From Acetobacteraceae bacterium AT-5844 (GTDB taxonomy: Bacteria; Pseudomonadota; Alphaproteobacteria; Acetobacterales; Acetobacteraceae): a stretch of DNA of 64,000 bases. This document shows, piece by piece, positions 9,162-18,063 of the stretch; within the stretch, counting starts at the first letter, position 1, and every line of letters begins with the position of its first letter. The translations under genes and the position numbers were made by a program. The notes beneath the pieces were generated by a model. That model did no database searches. It was not told the DNA's origin and saw only the letters and a program-made list of their open reading frames with translations. The DNA is taken from assembly GCA_000245075.1 (NCBI GenBank), contig JH599922.1, forward strand, positions 16,695 to 80,694. The letters run 5' to 3'.

Positions 9162-10196
9162 CTAACCTTGGAGCTCGCGTCGGACAAGCGCGGCGCCCTC
9201 TGCCATCGCCTTCAGCTTTCCGAATGCGCGGGCGCGGGGCAAATACTTCATGCCGCAATCGGGAGCCACCACGAGCCGTTCCGGTGGCACGTATTGCAGC
9301 GCTGCGCGGATCCGCTCGGCCACCACCTCTGGCGTTTCCACCTCTTCCGCTCCCAGGTCGATGACACCGAGCATGATGGTCTTGCCTGGAAGAGATTCCA
9401 GAATACCAAGATCTAGTTTCGGTTGAGCGGCTTCGATGGAGATCTGCGCCGCCGTACAATCGGCGAGCTGCGGCAGGAAGGAATAGCCGGAGGGTTTGTC
9501 CTTCACCACGGCCGCATAGCCGAAGCAGAGATGCACGACCGTGTTGCCCTCCAGTCCTTCAAGGGCTCGGTTGAGAACCTTCACGCCGAAACGGGAGGCT
9601 GCATCGGGGCGCGCCTGCATCCATGGCTCATCGAACTGGATGATGTCTACACCGGCTCGCCGAAGATCGTGGGCCTCTTCGTTGAGAGCGGCGGCGTAAT
9701 CCAGCGCCATGGCAACCTCATCCTTGTAGAACTCATCGGAGGCTTGCTGGGACAAGGTGAAAGGGCCAGGCAGCGTAATCTTCGTGCGATGGCTGGTGTT
9801 CGCGACCAGGAACTCTACATCCCGCACCTCTACGGGGCGGTTGCGGCGAATGGGGCCGACTACCCGCGGTACGAGTGTTTCCTTTCCGGCGCGTCCCATG
9901 GTGCGAGCGGGATTGTCGATATCGACACCATCCAGTGCCAGGGCAAAGCGGTTGGAATAACTTTCACGCCGGATCTCGCCATCCGTGATGATATCGATCC
10001 CAGCCCGTTCCATATCCCGAATAGCCAGCAAGGTGGCGTCATCCTGGGCCTGCTCCAGCACGGTCTCAGGGACTCGCCACATCTCTCGCATGCGAACGCG
10101 AGGAACAAGATTCCTGGCAAGCACATCGCGATCCACCAGCCAGTCCGGCTGCGGGTAGCTGCCAACCACGGTGGTCGGGAGCAGTATATCGGTCAT
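9162..10196 (-). CDS. Cobalamin-independent methionine synthase C-terminal (MetE/UROD-like) protein
   Basis: This 344-residue protein corresponds only to the catalytic C-terminal barrel of MetE. Its zinc ligands are recognisable: H222-L-C224, E255 in ISIE, and C314 in PDCG. It lacks the N-terminal folate-binding half, so it is unlikely to be a normal methionine synthase. Stand-alone family members include archaeal core MetE and the epoxyalkane:coenzyme M transferases. It is the last gene of the long Liv/dioxygenase operon, 11 bp after the dehydrogenase fusion. That suggests methyl or thiol transfer linked to the imported compound, for example demethylation; this is inference. Confidence 0.88.
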   Translation of the reverse strand: MTDILLPTTVVGSYPQPDWLVDRDVLARNLVPRVRMREMWRVPETVLEQAQDDATLLAIRDMERAGIDIITDGEIRRESYSNRFALALDGVDIDNPARTMGRAGKETLVPRVVGPIRRNRPVEVRDVEFLVANTSHRTKITLPGPFTLSQQASDEFYKDEVAMALDYAAALNEEAHDLRRAGVDIIQFDEPWMQARPDAASRFGVKVLNRALEGLEGNTVVHLCFGYAAVVKDKPSGYSFLPQLADCTAAQISIEAAQPKLDLGILESLPGKTIMLGVIDLGAEEVETPEVVAERIRAALQYVPPERLVVAPDCGMKYLPRARAFGKLKAMAEGAALVRRELQG

Positions 10197-10207
10197 GCGT
10201 TCGGCTC

Positions 10208-11479
10208 CTATGGCTTTGGCAGCGCCGTCGGTTGATAGGCCAGAAGCGTCCAGCGCTCGTTCTCCCGCGTCCAGACGGCGCAGGTCATGCTCGCGATGCT
10301 CTTGTCTGTGCCGTTGCGAATGATCTCCGCGCTCATGGAGCCCAGCGCGATTGCGGTATCTGAGCCGGCTTGCAGAACCTCCTTGGTTTCAAAGCTGATC
10401 TCGCGATATCGCAGACGGCCTTCCGCCAGAGTGCCCAGATAGCTTTCCCTCGAATCTTGCGTGGCATCCGAATGAACGTAGACGAGCCTCTCTGACATGA
10501 GGCTGCGTAGAGCCGCGACGTCGCCGGCCTTCATCGCAGCGTAGCGGCGGGCTTCTAAGGCCCTGATGGTTTCCTGCACCTCTTCCTCCCCTGGAGCCTT
10601 AGCCGCGGGCAGTTGTTCGGGCCATGTTACGACACGGAAGAAATCGAGTTTGCCTTCACCGGATGCCTGGTGCGCGGCGGCGAACTGACGCGCGAGGGCC
10701 GTCAGCGGCATATGGACGCCAGCTTCGGCACCTGCGGAAAGCGCGAGGTCGACATCTTTCGCCACCAGGTCGATATCGGCCGCAGGACGCCAGTCCCGAG
10801 CTTTCAGCATATCGACCTTATAGGAAAGGAGCGGAGAAGCGACGACGCTGCGTGAAAAAGCATCGACCATCGCGTTCCACTCGAGACCCAGCTTGCCGCC
10901 AAACGCCAGCGCTTCCCCAAGAAGGGCCGGCGTCATGGCAACGGCCAGATTGACCATCAGCTTCATGGCCCGGGCCTCCTCGGCTGGGCCGCAGCGCAGT
11001 GTCTCCTTGCCCAGGGTGGCCAGGATAGGCGCACAGCGGTCCATGACCGCCGTGGACCCGGAGAGAAACAGGGTAAGGGCGCCTGCCGCCGCAGTGCTGG
11101 TGCTGCCGGAGACAGGGCAGCGAAGATAGTCGATGCCCTTCGCCCGCATCATCTCCGCAAACTGGGCGGAGGCTGAGGGCGAAACGGTGCTGAGGTCGAT
11201 AAAAACCTTTCCGCCACCTGCTTCCTCGGCCAGTTCCGAGGCAACGGACAGCAGGGCGTTATCGTCCGGTACCATGGAAAGGATGACGTCGGCCTCCGCC
11301 ACCAGGGTCCGCACGTTCGCTGCCGGGCGAGCACCTGCGCCTTCCAGCGCAGCCAAACGCGCGGGATCGGTATCCGCCACCCACAGTATGGCTCCAGCAT
11401 CAAGGAGTCGCCGACAGAGGGGCGTACCCATCCGTCCTACACCCACCCAACCGAGGCGCCAGCCTTTCAGCGGGGTCAT
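10208..11479 (-). CDS. HIBADH-type dehydrogenase fused to a DUF4440/SnoaL-like (NTF2-fold) domain
   Basis: This 423-residue two-domain protein has the following order. Residues 1 to about 290 are a beta-hydroxyacid dehydrogenase (Rossmann GVGRMG near 13-18, substrate loop CPVSGSTSTAAAG, catalytic Lys in ARAMKLMVN). Residues about 298-423 are a DUF4440-type NTF2 fold (ALEARRYAAMKAGD, LVYVHSDATQDSRESYL, ending WTLLAYQPT). Family dehydrogenases usually stop near 300 residues, so the tail is an added domain. The ATG at 11479 was chosen because it lies 2 bp after livF and starts the Rossmann fold. Both domains are in one open frame with no internal stop. The C-terminal part may bind a ligand or act in the next reaction step. 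Confidence 0.85.
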   Translation of the reverse strand: MTPLKGWRLGWVGVGRMGTPLCRRLLDAGAILWVADTDPARLAALEGAGARPAANVRTLVAEADVILSMVPDDNALLSVASELAEEAGGGKVFIDLSTVSPSASAQFAEMMRAKGIDYLRCPVSGSTSTAAAGALTLFLSGSTAVMDRCAPILATLGKETLRCGPAEEARAMKLMVNLAVAMTPALLGEALAFGGKLGLEWNAMVDAFSRSVVASPLLSYKVDMLKARDWRPAADIDLVAKDVDLALSAGAEAGVHMPLTALARQFAAAHQASGEGKLDFFRVVTWPEQLPAAKAPGEEEVQETIRALEARRYAAMKAGDVAALRSLMSERLVYVHSDATQDSRESYLGTLAEGRLRYREISFETKEVLQAGSDTAIALGSMSAEIIRNGTDKSIASMTCAVWTRENERWTLLAYQPTALPKP

Positions 11480-11481
11480 CG

Positions 11482-12213
11482 CTAGAGCCCCAGATAGAAC
11501 TTGCGGACGAGTGCGCTGTCGCCCAACGCAGCGGGAGAGTCGCCCTGGAACTCTACGCGGCCATGCACCAGCACATAGCCGCGGTCGGCGATGCGGATGG
11601 CCTGATGGAAGTTCTGCTCCGCCATAAGCACCGTTAGACCAAGCTGTTCCTTGAGCTCGGCGATCTTCTCGATTGTGCGGGCGACAAGAACGGGAGCGAG
11701 GCCCACCGAAGGTTCGTCCACCAGCAGGATGCGGGGTGCGCACATCACGGCGCGCCCTAGCGCCACCATCTGCTGTTCCCCGCCGCTCATGCTGCCGACA
11801 GGCTGGCCTCTACGTTCCTTCAGCCGGGGGAAAGCGGTGTAGCAGAACTCCAGATGGCGGGGGATGGAAGCCCGTGCGGCGCGACGATAGGCGCCGAGCA
11901 GGAGGTTCTCCTCGACGGAAAGACGGGGAAACAGGCGGCGGCCCTCCGGCACCATCGCTATGCCGAGATCGACGATGTCTTCCGCCGAACGCCCGACAAG
12001 GTCGGTCGACACGCCGTCGATTGTCGCCACGATGCGTCCACGGGTTGGCCGGAGCAGGCCAAGGATGCAACGCATCAGCGTCGTCTTGCCGTTACCGTTG
12101 GTGCCGAGCAACGCAACCGTCTCTCCAGCCCCGACGGACAGGGAAACGCCATCCAACGCGCGCACGGCGCCATAGGAGGCGCCCAGATCTTCGATCAGCA
12201 GGCTAGCGGCCAA
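11482..12213 (-). CDS. livF: Branched-chain-type ABC transporter ATP-binding protein LivF
   Basis: This 243-residue ATPase has Walker A GTNGNGKTT, signature MSGGEQQMVALGRA and Walker B ILLVDEPSVGLAP. The start was set at the TTG at 12213, with GAGGAGG six to seven bases upstream; the reading frame overlaps livG by 11 bp. It pairs with LivG on the cytoplasmic face of LivH/LivM. In this operon the transporter probably imports an aromatic acid or a related ring compound rather than leucine, since a ring-cleavage dioxygenase is encoded beside it. Confidence 0.92.
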   Translation of the reverse strand: MAASLLIEDLGASYGAVRALDGVSLSVGAGETVALLGTNGNGKTTLMRCILGLLRPTRGRIVATIDGVSTDLVGRSAEDIVDLGIAMVPEGRRLFPRLSVEENLLLGAYRRAARASIPRHLEFCYTAFPRLKERRGQPVGSMSGGEQQMVALGRAVMCAPRILLVDEPSVGLAPVLVARTIEKIAELKEQLGLTVLMAEQNFHQAIRIADRGYVLVHGRVEFQGDSPAALGDSALVRKFYLGL

Positions 12214-12916
12214 GGTAGGCCTCCTCGACTTCGGGCATGGCCAGCACGTCGGCCGGCGCGCCATCCGCCACCTTCCGGCCTGCCACGAGCACCGCCAGAC
12301 GCTGGGAGAACTCCGTGACGGCGCGCATCACATGCTCGATCATGATAACCGTGGTGCCACTGGCGTTCAGGCGGAACAGCAGAGCCAGGATCTGGTCGAC
12401 CTCGGTGTGGGAAAGCCCGGCCATGGCTTCATCGGCGATCAGAAGAGCCGGCTGCAGCGCGGTTGCTCGCGCCAGCTCCAACCGCCGAAGCTCAACTTGC
12501 GTCAGCTCCTTGGGCAGCCGCGTCGCCTTACCTGCCAGTTCCACCGCCTCGAGGCAGGCCATGGCCGCGTCGTCTGTCGCTGGCTGGCGGCCGCCATAGG
12601 CGAGCGGAACCCGTATGTTCTCGATGACCGTGAGGCCTCTGAACGGGCGAGGAAGCTGGAAGGTTCGTGCGAGGCCGCGCCGGGCCCGCTGGTGCGAGGT
12701 CAACCCGGCCAGCGGCTGGCCTTTGAACGTGAAGGCGCCATCATGGCTTGTGAAAGCGCCGGCGAGGCAGTTGGTGAATGTGCTTTTCCCGGAACCGTTG
12801 GGGCCGATGAGGCCCAGGCGTTCGCCAGCTCGAACCTCAAGTTCGATCCCTGACAAGGCGGTGAAACCGCCGAAGCGCTTCCCCACGTTTTCAGCGCGCA
12901 GAATGATCTCGTTCAT
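12203..12916 (-). CDS. livG: Branched-chain-type ABC transporter ATP-binding protein LivG (variant signature)
   Basis: This 237-residue ATPase of the LivG group has a normal Walker A (GPNGSGKST). The ABC signature reads LTQVELRRLELARA instead of LSGGQ, and Walker B ends ADEAMAGLS with Ala in place of Pro. The H-loop histidine (MIEHVM) is present. It starts with ATGA overlap on livM and ends inside livF, so translation is coupled. Its partner ATPase LivF has canonical motifs, so the pair may be asymmetric in ATP hydrolysis. Confidence 0.9.
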   Translation of the reverse strand: MNEIILRAENVGKRFGGFTALSGIELEVRAGERLGLIGPNGSGKSTFTNCLAGAFTSHDGAFTFKGQPLAGLTSHQRARRGLARTFQLPRPFRGLTVIENIRVPLAYGGRQPATDDAAMACLEAVELAGKATRLPKELTQVELRRLELARATALQPALLIADEAMAGLSHTEVDQILALLFRLNASGTTVIMIEHVMRAVTEFSQRLAVLVAGRKVADGAPADVLAMPEVEEAYLGR

Positions 12917-13896
12917 ATGCGCTTCCGGAATAGGCCAATGATGCCGTGTGGTGCGACACAGACGAACACCACCAGAACCACACCGACAATCATGAGATTG
13001 GCGGCCGAGGAGATGGTCACCGTGGCCGCTTGTTGTAGCGAGGCCAGCAGCACGGCGCCGATCAGCGGCCCGGCCCAGCTTGCCGTGCCACCGATCAGTG
13101 GCATGGCAATGGCGTTGACTGCATAGGCGAGGCCGAAGGCGGAGTTCGGTTCCACGTAGGACCCCAAATAGGGCAGGGGCGCGCCGGCCACTGCCATCAT
13201 GGCGCCGCTGATGCTGGTGGCGATGAGCTTGAGTCTCAGGGTGGGTACGCCCGCCGCTTCGGCGGCCATTTCATCGTCCCGCAAGGCCGCGAGGCCTAGA
13301 CCGAGGCGGGAGGTTTCGATCGTCCGCGCAAGCGCGACCGCCACGGCTGCCAGCACCACCGCGAGCGCGCAAAGATATCCGCCATAGCTGTCGAAGCCGA
13401 ACGGCACGTCTCTTGGCCGGATGACATAGGCCCCGCGCGAGCCGCCGACATAGCTCCAGTTCGTCACAGCTGTTTGCAGCACCACCGAAAGGCAGAGAGT
13501 GGCAATGGCGAAGTAGGCGCCCCGGAGGCGTAGCGTCAGCAGACCTGTGCCGAAGCCCAGTATTCCGCCGACGATGGCAGCCAATCCGACGCAGGGCAAC
13601 AATCCGAACCCCAGCGCCTTGCCCGCTGCGACCGTGGTGTAGGCGCCGGCAGCGAAGAACGCGGCCGCACCGAAATTCACATATCCCGCGTAGCCGCCGA
13701 GGATGTTCCAGGCCGTGGCCAGGACGACGTATTGCAGAACGAAAGTCGCGGCAAAATATGCGTATTCGCTGCCGATCCCGCGCAGCGCCAGGATGATGAG
13801 CGCAGCGGCAGCCGCGGTGGCAAGCCAGAAGCTGGCATGTCCCATGCGGCGGGGTGGGGCAGGTGCCGGCAGGGCCGTCATGGCCGTCTCGCTCAT
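12913..13896 (-). CDS. livM: Branched-chain-type ABC transporter permease LivM
   Basis: This inner-membrane permease of about 327 residues has eight to ten hydrophobic segments and the LivM-type region NILGGYAGYVNFGAAAFFAAG. The start was chosen at the ATG at 13896, which overlaps the livH stop as ATGA. It forms the translocation channel with LivH. Confidence 0.91.
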   Translation of the reverse strand: MSETAMTALPAPAPPRRMGHASFWLATAAAAALIILALRGIGSEYAYFAATFVLQYVVLATAWNILGGYAGYVNFGAAAFFAAGAYTTVAAGKALGFGLLPCVGLAAIVGGILGFGTGLLTLRLRGAYFAIATLCLSVVLQTAVTNWSYVGGSRGAYVIRPRDVPFGFDSYGGYLCALAVVLAAVAVALARTIETSRLGLGLAALRDDEMAAEAAGVPTLRLKLIATSISGAMMAVAGAPLPYLGSYVEPNSAFGLAYAVNAIAMPLIGGTASWAGPLIGAVLLASLQQAATVTISSAANLMIVGVVLVVFVCVAPHGIIGLFRKRI

Positions 13897-14774
13897 GCCA
13901 TCCGTCCGAACAGACCTTGTGGGCGAAAGGCCAGGACTACGAGCAGGCAGCCGAAAGCGACAGCTGGAGACCATGAGGGGCCGAAGAATGTAGCGGTGAC
14001 ATTTTCCACGACACCGAAGGCCAAGGCAGCCACGACGCAGCCTCCCAGCGAGGACAGACCGCCCATGATGACAATGGCGAAGACGCGCCCGATGAAAATG
14101 TGGCCAGACCAGGCATCCATCGGTTGCACCACTGCCAGGGCGCCTCCTGCGAGCGCCGCGAAAGCGATGGAGATGCCGAAGGCAAGCCGCTTGATGTGGG
14201 TGGGGTTGATGGCAAGAAGCCGGAGGGCTTCCCGATCCTGTGCCACGGCGGCGATGGCGCGCCCGGTGAAGCTGCGGCGCAGGAACAGTGCCAGTATGCC
14301 GATGGCCGCCATGGCTGTGGCAGCCGGCACCAGCATGCGGAGAGGCAGATCGATTTCACCGAGGCGCCAGGTTGTCGCGGCATAGGCAGCATCGGCGAAA
14401 TGCTGCTCGGGCCCGAGAGTCAGGACCAGGCCGACCTCGATGATGAACATGACGCCGAAGAAGAAGGCCAGGCCCTGGATGGCTTCGTCGCCGCGCCGTT
14501 CGAAGAAATGATGGTACACGCTGTAGAGGCCGGCTCCGAGCAGCCAGAAGACCGGCGCCAGGAGGAGAGACAGCAGAAGCGGGTCCAGGCCTGTCGTGCT
14601 CCACAGCAGCGCGACCAGCAAGGCGCTGAGAACCATGAAAGCGGGGTGGGCGATGTTGACGATGTCCAGCATGCCGAAGGAGATGGAGAGCCCAACCGCA
14701 GCCGCGGCATACAACCCGCCAAGCAGCAGGCCGGATACGATTCCGTTCAGCAGGAGGACGAGGTTGGGGTCCAT
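13893..14774 (-). CDS. livH: Branched-chain-type ABC transporter permease LivH
   Basis: This 293-residue inner-membrane permease starts MDPNLVLLLNG and has the typical LivH first helices (GLLLGGLYAAAAVGLSISFG). The ATG at 14774 overlaps the stop of the receptor gene as ATGA, which fixes the start. A GGLSSLGGCVVAAL segment near residue 230-245 fits the cytoplasmic ATPase-coupling loop of this family. Confidence 0.91.
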   Translation of the reverse strand: MDPNLVLLLNGIVSGLLLGGLYAAAAVGLSISFGMLDIVNIAHPAFMVLSALLVALLWSTTGLDPLLLSLLLAPVFWLLGAGLYSVYHHFFERRGDEAIQGLAFFFGVMFIIEVGLVLTLGPEQHFADAAYAATTWRLGEIDLPLRMLVPAATAMAAIGILALFLRRSFTGRAIAAVAQDREALRLLAINPTHIKRLAFGISIAFAALAGGALAVVQPMDAWSGHIFIGRVFAIVIMGGLSSLGGCVVAALAFGVVENVTATFFGPSWSPAVAFGCLLVVLAFRPQGLFGRMA

Positions 14775-16039
14775 CACAGCCCCGCCGTGTATGGCTTTCT
14801 CAACTCGCCCGATTTGTAGCGGGGCGGGTAGAGGATGACCTGTGTGCCCGCCTTGCGGAACTGCTCGATCCCGTTGCCTTGCACGCCCTGGTACTGAGTA
14901 TAGAGATTGCGCTCTTCCACCCACTCACCCTGGGCATCGAAGCGCAGCGGGCCGATGACGGTGTCGAAGCTGTTGCCATGCATATCGACCGCGAGCGCTG
15001 CCTGGTCGATGCGGCCGACACGCTTCACTGCCTGCTCCAGCACCTGCATCTGGGCGTAGGCGAGGGGAGGGACATAGTGCCCCAGGGCATCCGCATTCTC
15101 GCGCGCCGCCAGGGGCTGGTAGCGCTCGAGCAGGGTCTGCATGCCTGGAAATTGCAGCGTGGGCTCGGGTGCATAGACATCCCAGACCACCAGGTTGTTC
15201 AGGATCGGGCCGAGCTGGAGCTTTTGGGCGGTGATATGAGGCCCGATCATCGGCCCGCCGAACATCTGGAAATTGACTCGCAGTTCGTTTGCCGCACGGA
15301 GAAGTCCGGCGCTGTCCGGGGGATAGGAGCCGACATAGACGATGTCCGGCCGCGAGGCCTGCACAGCGCGGATGATGGGCGTGAAATCCACTGTGCTCGG
15401 AGGGTAGGCGCGGTCATAGACCACGCGCAGCTTGTGTTGCCCTGCCAGGAAGCGCGCGCTTTCGGCCGTGCGCTGATGGAAATCGCTGTCGAGGTTCAGG
15501 ATCGCCACGCTGCGGGGCTTTGGATCCATGGCCATGGCAATGTCGAAGAAGCCTTTGGCGAAGGTCTCTTTCACCTGGGAGCCGGCGGGATTGATGGAGA
15601 AGTAGCGGTCATACTTGAAATCGGCGTTGACGCCTGTGCCGAACAGGGAGACGAAAGCCATCTGCCGCTGCATGACCACAGGCATGGCCGGGGCGATGAT
15701 GGCCGTGGCATAGCCTGAGATGACGAGGTCAACCTTATCGACGTCCAGAAGCTTGGTGTAAATGCCTGGGACCTGTGCGCCTGTGCTCTGGTCGTCATAG
15801 TGTACCAGCTCTACGGGACGGCCCAGCAGGCCGCCGCGGCTGTTTATATCCTCCGCCCAGATTCGATGCGCCAGCAGGGCAGGGCGCCCGTTGCCGGCCA
15901 GGCCGCCCGAGAGCGACATTGAGTAGCCGATGCGGATCGGCGGCCCGGAGGGCGCCGTCTGTCCGCGTGCCGCGGCCGGCACAGTGATGGCCGCTGCCAG
16001 CGCCGCGCGGCCGAGGCCGCGCCTGCTCAACCCTTCCAT
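14774..16039 (-). CDS. livK: Branched-chain-type ABC transporter substrate-binding protein (LivK family)
   Basis: This 421-residue periplasmic type I receptor has a signal peptide with SRRG at 5-8 and a cut near AARG (about 23-26). The mature part begins with IRIGYSMSLSGGLAGNG, the usual entrance of the ligand pocket. GGAGGAGGGG lies just upstream of the ATG. It is longer than E. coli LivK (about 370) and belongs to the group associated with aromatic-acid or amide uptake. It heads the LivKHMGF block, 71 bp after the dioxygenase gene. Confidence 0.9.
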   Translation of the reverse strand: MEGLSRRGLGRAALAAAITVPAAARGQTAPSGPPIRIGYSMSLSGGLAGNGRPALLAHRIWAEDINSRGGLLGRPVELVHYDDQSTGAQVPGIYTKLLDVDKVDLVISGYATAIIAPAMPVVMQRQMAFVSLFGTGVNADFKYDRYFSINPAGSQVKETFAKGFFDIAMAMDPKPRSVAILNLDSDFHQRTAESARFLAGQHKLRVVYDRAYPPSTVDFTPIIRAVQASRPDIVYVGSYPPDSAGLLRAANELRVNFQMFGGPMIGPHITAQKLQLGPILNNLVVWDVYAPEPTLQFPGMQTLLERYQPLAARENADALGHYVPPLAYAQMQVLEQAVKRVGRIDQAALAVDMHGNSFDTVIGPLRFDAQGEWVEERNLYTQYQGVQGNGIEQFRKAGTQVILYPPRYKSGELRKPYTAGL

Positions 16040-16110
16040 GAGCCCCTCCTCCTGTTGCGGCCGGGGTCTTCGCCCCTTTTGCCGTATCGTCCTGCGCCTG
16101 CGGGGCGCAC

Positions 16111-17016
16111 CTATTCAGCTGTGACTTTCGAAGGATCAGCGCCGACGCGGCCACTCTTGTCGTGCGGTGCGCGGCGGGAGATGTGGAAATCATAGTGTAC
16201 ACTGGGCAAGCCGGGGTCTGGAGAATCCGCCAAGCCTGTACGCGGCTGCACGATCAGGGTCTCGGACACGCCAAAGACCGTGTCGGAGTCGATATGGGGA
16301 TCGTTGCCCAGATAGAGCGCGGTCACAAGTTCCCTGTAGCCCTCGGCACCGACGAGCATGTGGATGTGAGCTGGGCGGAAGCCGTGGCGCCTTTGGGCGC
16401 GCACCATATCGCCCACGGGGCCGTCCATGGGAATGGAATAGCCAAGCGGTATGAGAGTGCGGATCGCATATCGGCCCTGGGCATCGGTGCGGAACTGGCC
16501 GCGCATGTCCATGACGGAAGGGTCGTTGGCTTGAAGGTCGTAGGCGCCATCCGCATCGGTGGACCAGATTTCGACAATGGCGTTCGGCACGCCTTCATTC
16601 TTTTCATTCACCACGCGGCCGAACAGCATCATTTCTGGCCCCCTGGCGTGGACGGCTATGCTGTCACCATAGCCGAATTGCGGCGCCGCCTCTCGGTAGA
16701 AGGGGCCCAGCAGGCTCGTTTCGGTTGCCTCGCCCACGCGGTTCGCCTGGTCATCCATCAGGTTGACGAGGCGGGAAAGGCCGAGCGTGTCCGAGAGCAG
16801 GATGAACTCCTGCCGGTAAGGCGTGCAGGCCTGGCCAACGCGCGTGAGAAAGCCGATCGCGGCAAGCCATTCTTCCGGCGTCAGCTTCACCTCCCGCGCG
16901 AAGCCATGAAGGTGGCGCACGAGGCTTTCCATCACCTGCCGCATGCGTGGGTCAGGCGTGGAAGCCATTTGGGCGATGACCGCTTCGGTGACGGTATCCT
17001 GGTTCAGATCAGCCAT
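16111..17016 (-). CDS. Intradiol ring-cleavage dioxygenase (hydroxyquinol/catechol 1,2-dioxygenase type)
   Basis: This 301-residue non-heme Fe(III) dioxygenase opens the aromatic ring between two adjacent hydroxyls. The four ligands are seen as Y159, Y193, H217 and H219, with the family spacing (Tyr to His-x-His 24 residues). An N-terminal helical dimerisation domain (residues 1-105) places it in the catechol/hydroxyquinol 1,2-dioxygenase group rather than protocatechuate 3,4-dioxygenase. ETSLLGPFYR at 99-108 resembles hydroxyquinol dioxygenases. It is the key clue that the surrounding operon degrades an aromatic compound. No maleylacetate reductase or muconate cycloisomerase was seen nearby in this operon. 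Confidence 0.93.
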   Translation of the reverse strand: MADLNQDTVTEAVIAQMASTPDPRMRQVMESLVRHLHGFAREVKLTPEEWLAAIGFLTRVGQACTPYRQEFILLSDTLGLSRLVNLMDDQANRVGEATETSLLGPFYREAAPQFGYGDSIAVHARGPEMMLFGRVVNEKNEGVPNAIVEIWSTDADGAYDLQANDPSVMDMRGQFRTDAQGRYAIRTLIPLGYSIPMDGPVGDMVRAQRRHGFRPAHIHMLVGAEGYRELVTALYLGNDPHIDSDTVFGVSETLIVQPRTGLADSPDPGLPSVHYDFHISRRAPHDKSGRVGADPSKVTAE

Positions 17017-17079
17017 TCTTGTCGTCCTCCTGGCGGGGGCTGGTCTTAGTGGCCTGCCCTTCGCGCACGTCTTGGTCGG

Positions 17080-18063
17080 CTAGTCAGGCTTGATGCCGGC
17101 GGCCTCTATCACCGGCCGCCATTTCGCGATTTCAGCGCGGGTGAGTTCCGCGAGCCGCTCTGGCGTGCCTCCTGTGGGCTCCACCCCTTGCGCCCGGAGA
17201 TTGGCCAGGGCGGCCGCATCGGCGAGCAGCGCATTGGTCGCGCGGTTCAGCCGTGTCACGATGTCGGCCGGCAGGCCGGCCGGCCCGAAAAGATTCCATA
17301 GTCCTTCTACGACGAAGTCCTGGACACCAGCCTCCTGCATGGTCGGCGTGTCGGGCAGGATGGTGACGCGTCGTGCGGAGGTGACAGCTAGAGCCTTGAG
17401 TTTCCCGGCATCAAGATGTGGCTTCAGTCCCAGAGGGTGATAGAACATCGCGTCCACCCGCCCTGCAATCAAATCCGTCACACCTTGCCCGGCATTGCGG
17501 TAAGGCACGTGGTCCGTGCGCAGTCCTGTTCGAAGGTTCAGCAGTGCCTGGGAGAGGTGTCCGGTAGTACCGTTGCCGGCCGAGGCAAAGGTCAGGGGCC
17601 GTGTGCGCCCCAGTGCCAGCAATTCCTGAACCGAGGATACACCCAGTGAAGGCGGCACGCCGAGCACGGTAGGCGTCGTGACAAACGGGGCGATGGGGGT
17701 GAAGTCCCGCAGCGGGTCGAAGCCCTGGTCCGGGAAGAGGCTGGCGTTGATGCCGTGTGTGCCGTTGGTGGCGAGCAGCAGCGTGTAGCCGTCGCCCGGT
17801 GCCTGAGCCACGGCCTGGGAGCCGACATTGCCGCCCGCACCTGCGCGGTTGTCGACGACGAAGGGCTGGCCTAGGTCGCGTGAAAGGGCTTCCGCCAGGA
17901 TACGACCGAGAATGTCGGTTGTTGTGCCTGCCGCGAAGGGCACCACGAGCCGGACTGGCCGGCTGGGCCAGGAGCCGGATGCTGCTGTCTGGGCGAAGGA
18001 TGGCCGAGCCGTTGAAGCTGCGGCCATGACACCCAGAAGCGCACGGCGCGTGGGGCGAATCAT
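17080..18063 (-). CDS. Bug/TctC-type receptor (second Bug paralogue)
   Basis: This is a 327-residue periplasmic receptor. The signal has a Thr-Arg-Arg start (MIRPTRRALLG) and a likely cut after SFA (about 24). The mature part has WPSRPVRLVVPFAAGTTTD, the Bug pattern. The start overlaps the stop of the upstream deacetylase gene as ATGA. It lies inside the aromatic operon, which also has a complete ABC importer, so the operon carries two receptors of different transporter classes. No TTT membrane partner is adjacent. Confidence 0.91.
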   Translation of the reverse strand: MIRPTRRALLGVMAAASTARPSFAQTAASGSWPSRPVRLVVPFAAGTTTDILGRILAEALSRDLGQPFVVDNRAGAGGNVGSQAVAQAPGDGYTLLLATNGTHGINASLFPDQGFDPLRDFTPIAPFVTTPTVLGVPPSLGVSSVQELLALGRTRPLTFASAGNGTTGHLSQALLNLRTGLRTDHVPYRNAGQGVTDLIAGRVDAMFYHPLGLKPHLDAGKLKALAVTSARRVTILPDTPTMQEAGVQDFVVEGLWNLFGPAGLPADIVTRLNRATNALLADAAALANLRAQGVEPTGGTPERLAELTRAEIAKWRPVIEAAGIKPD

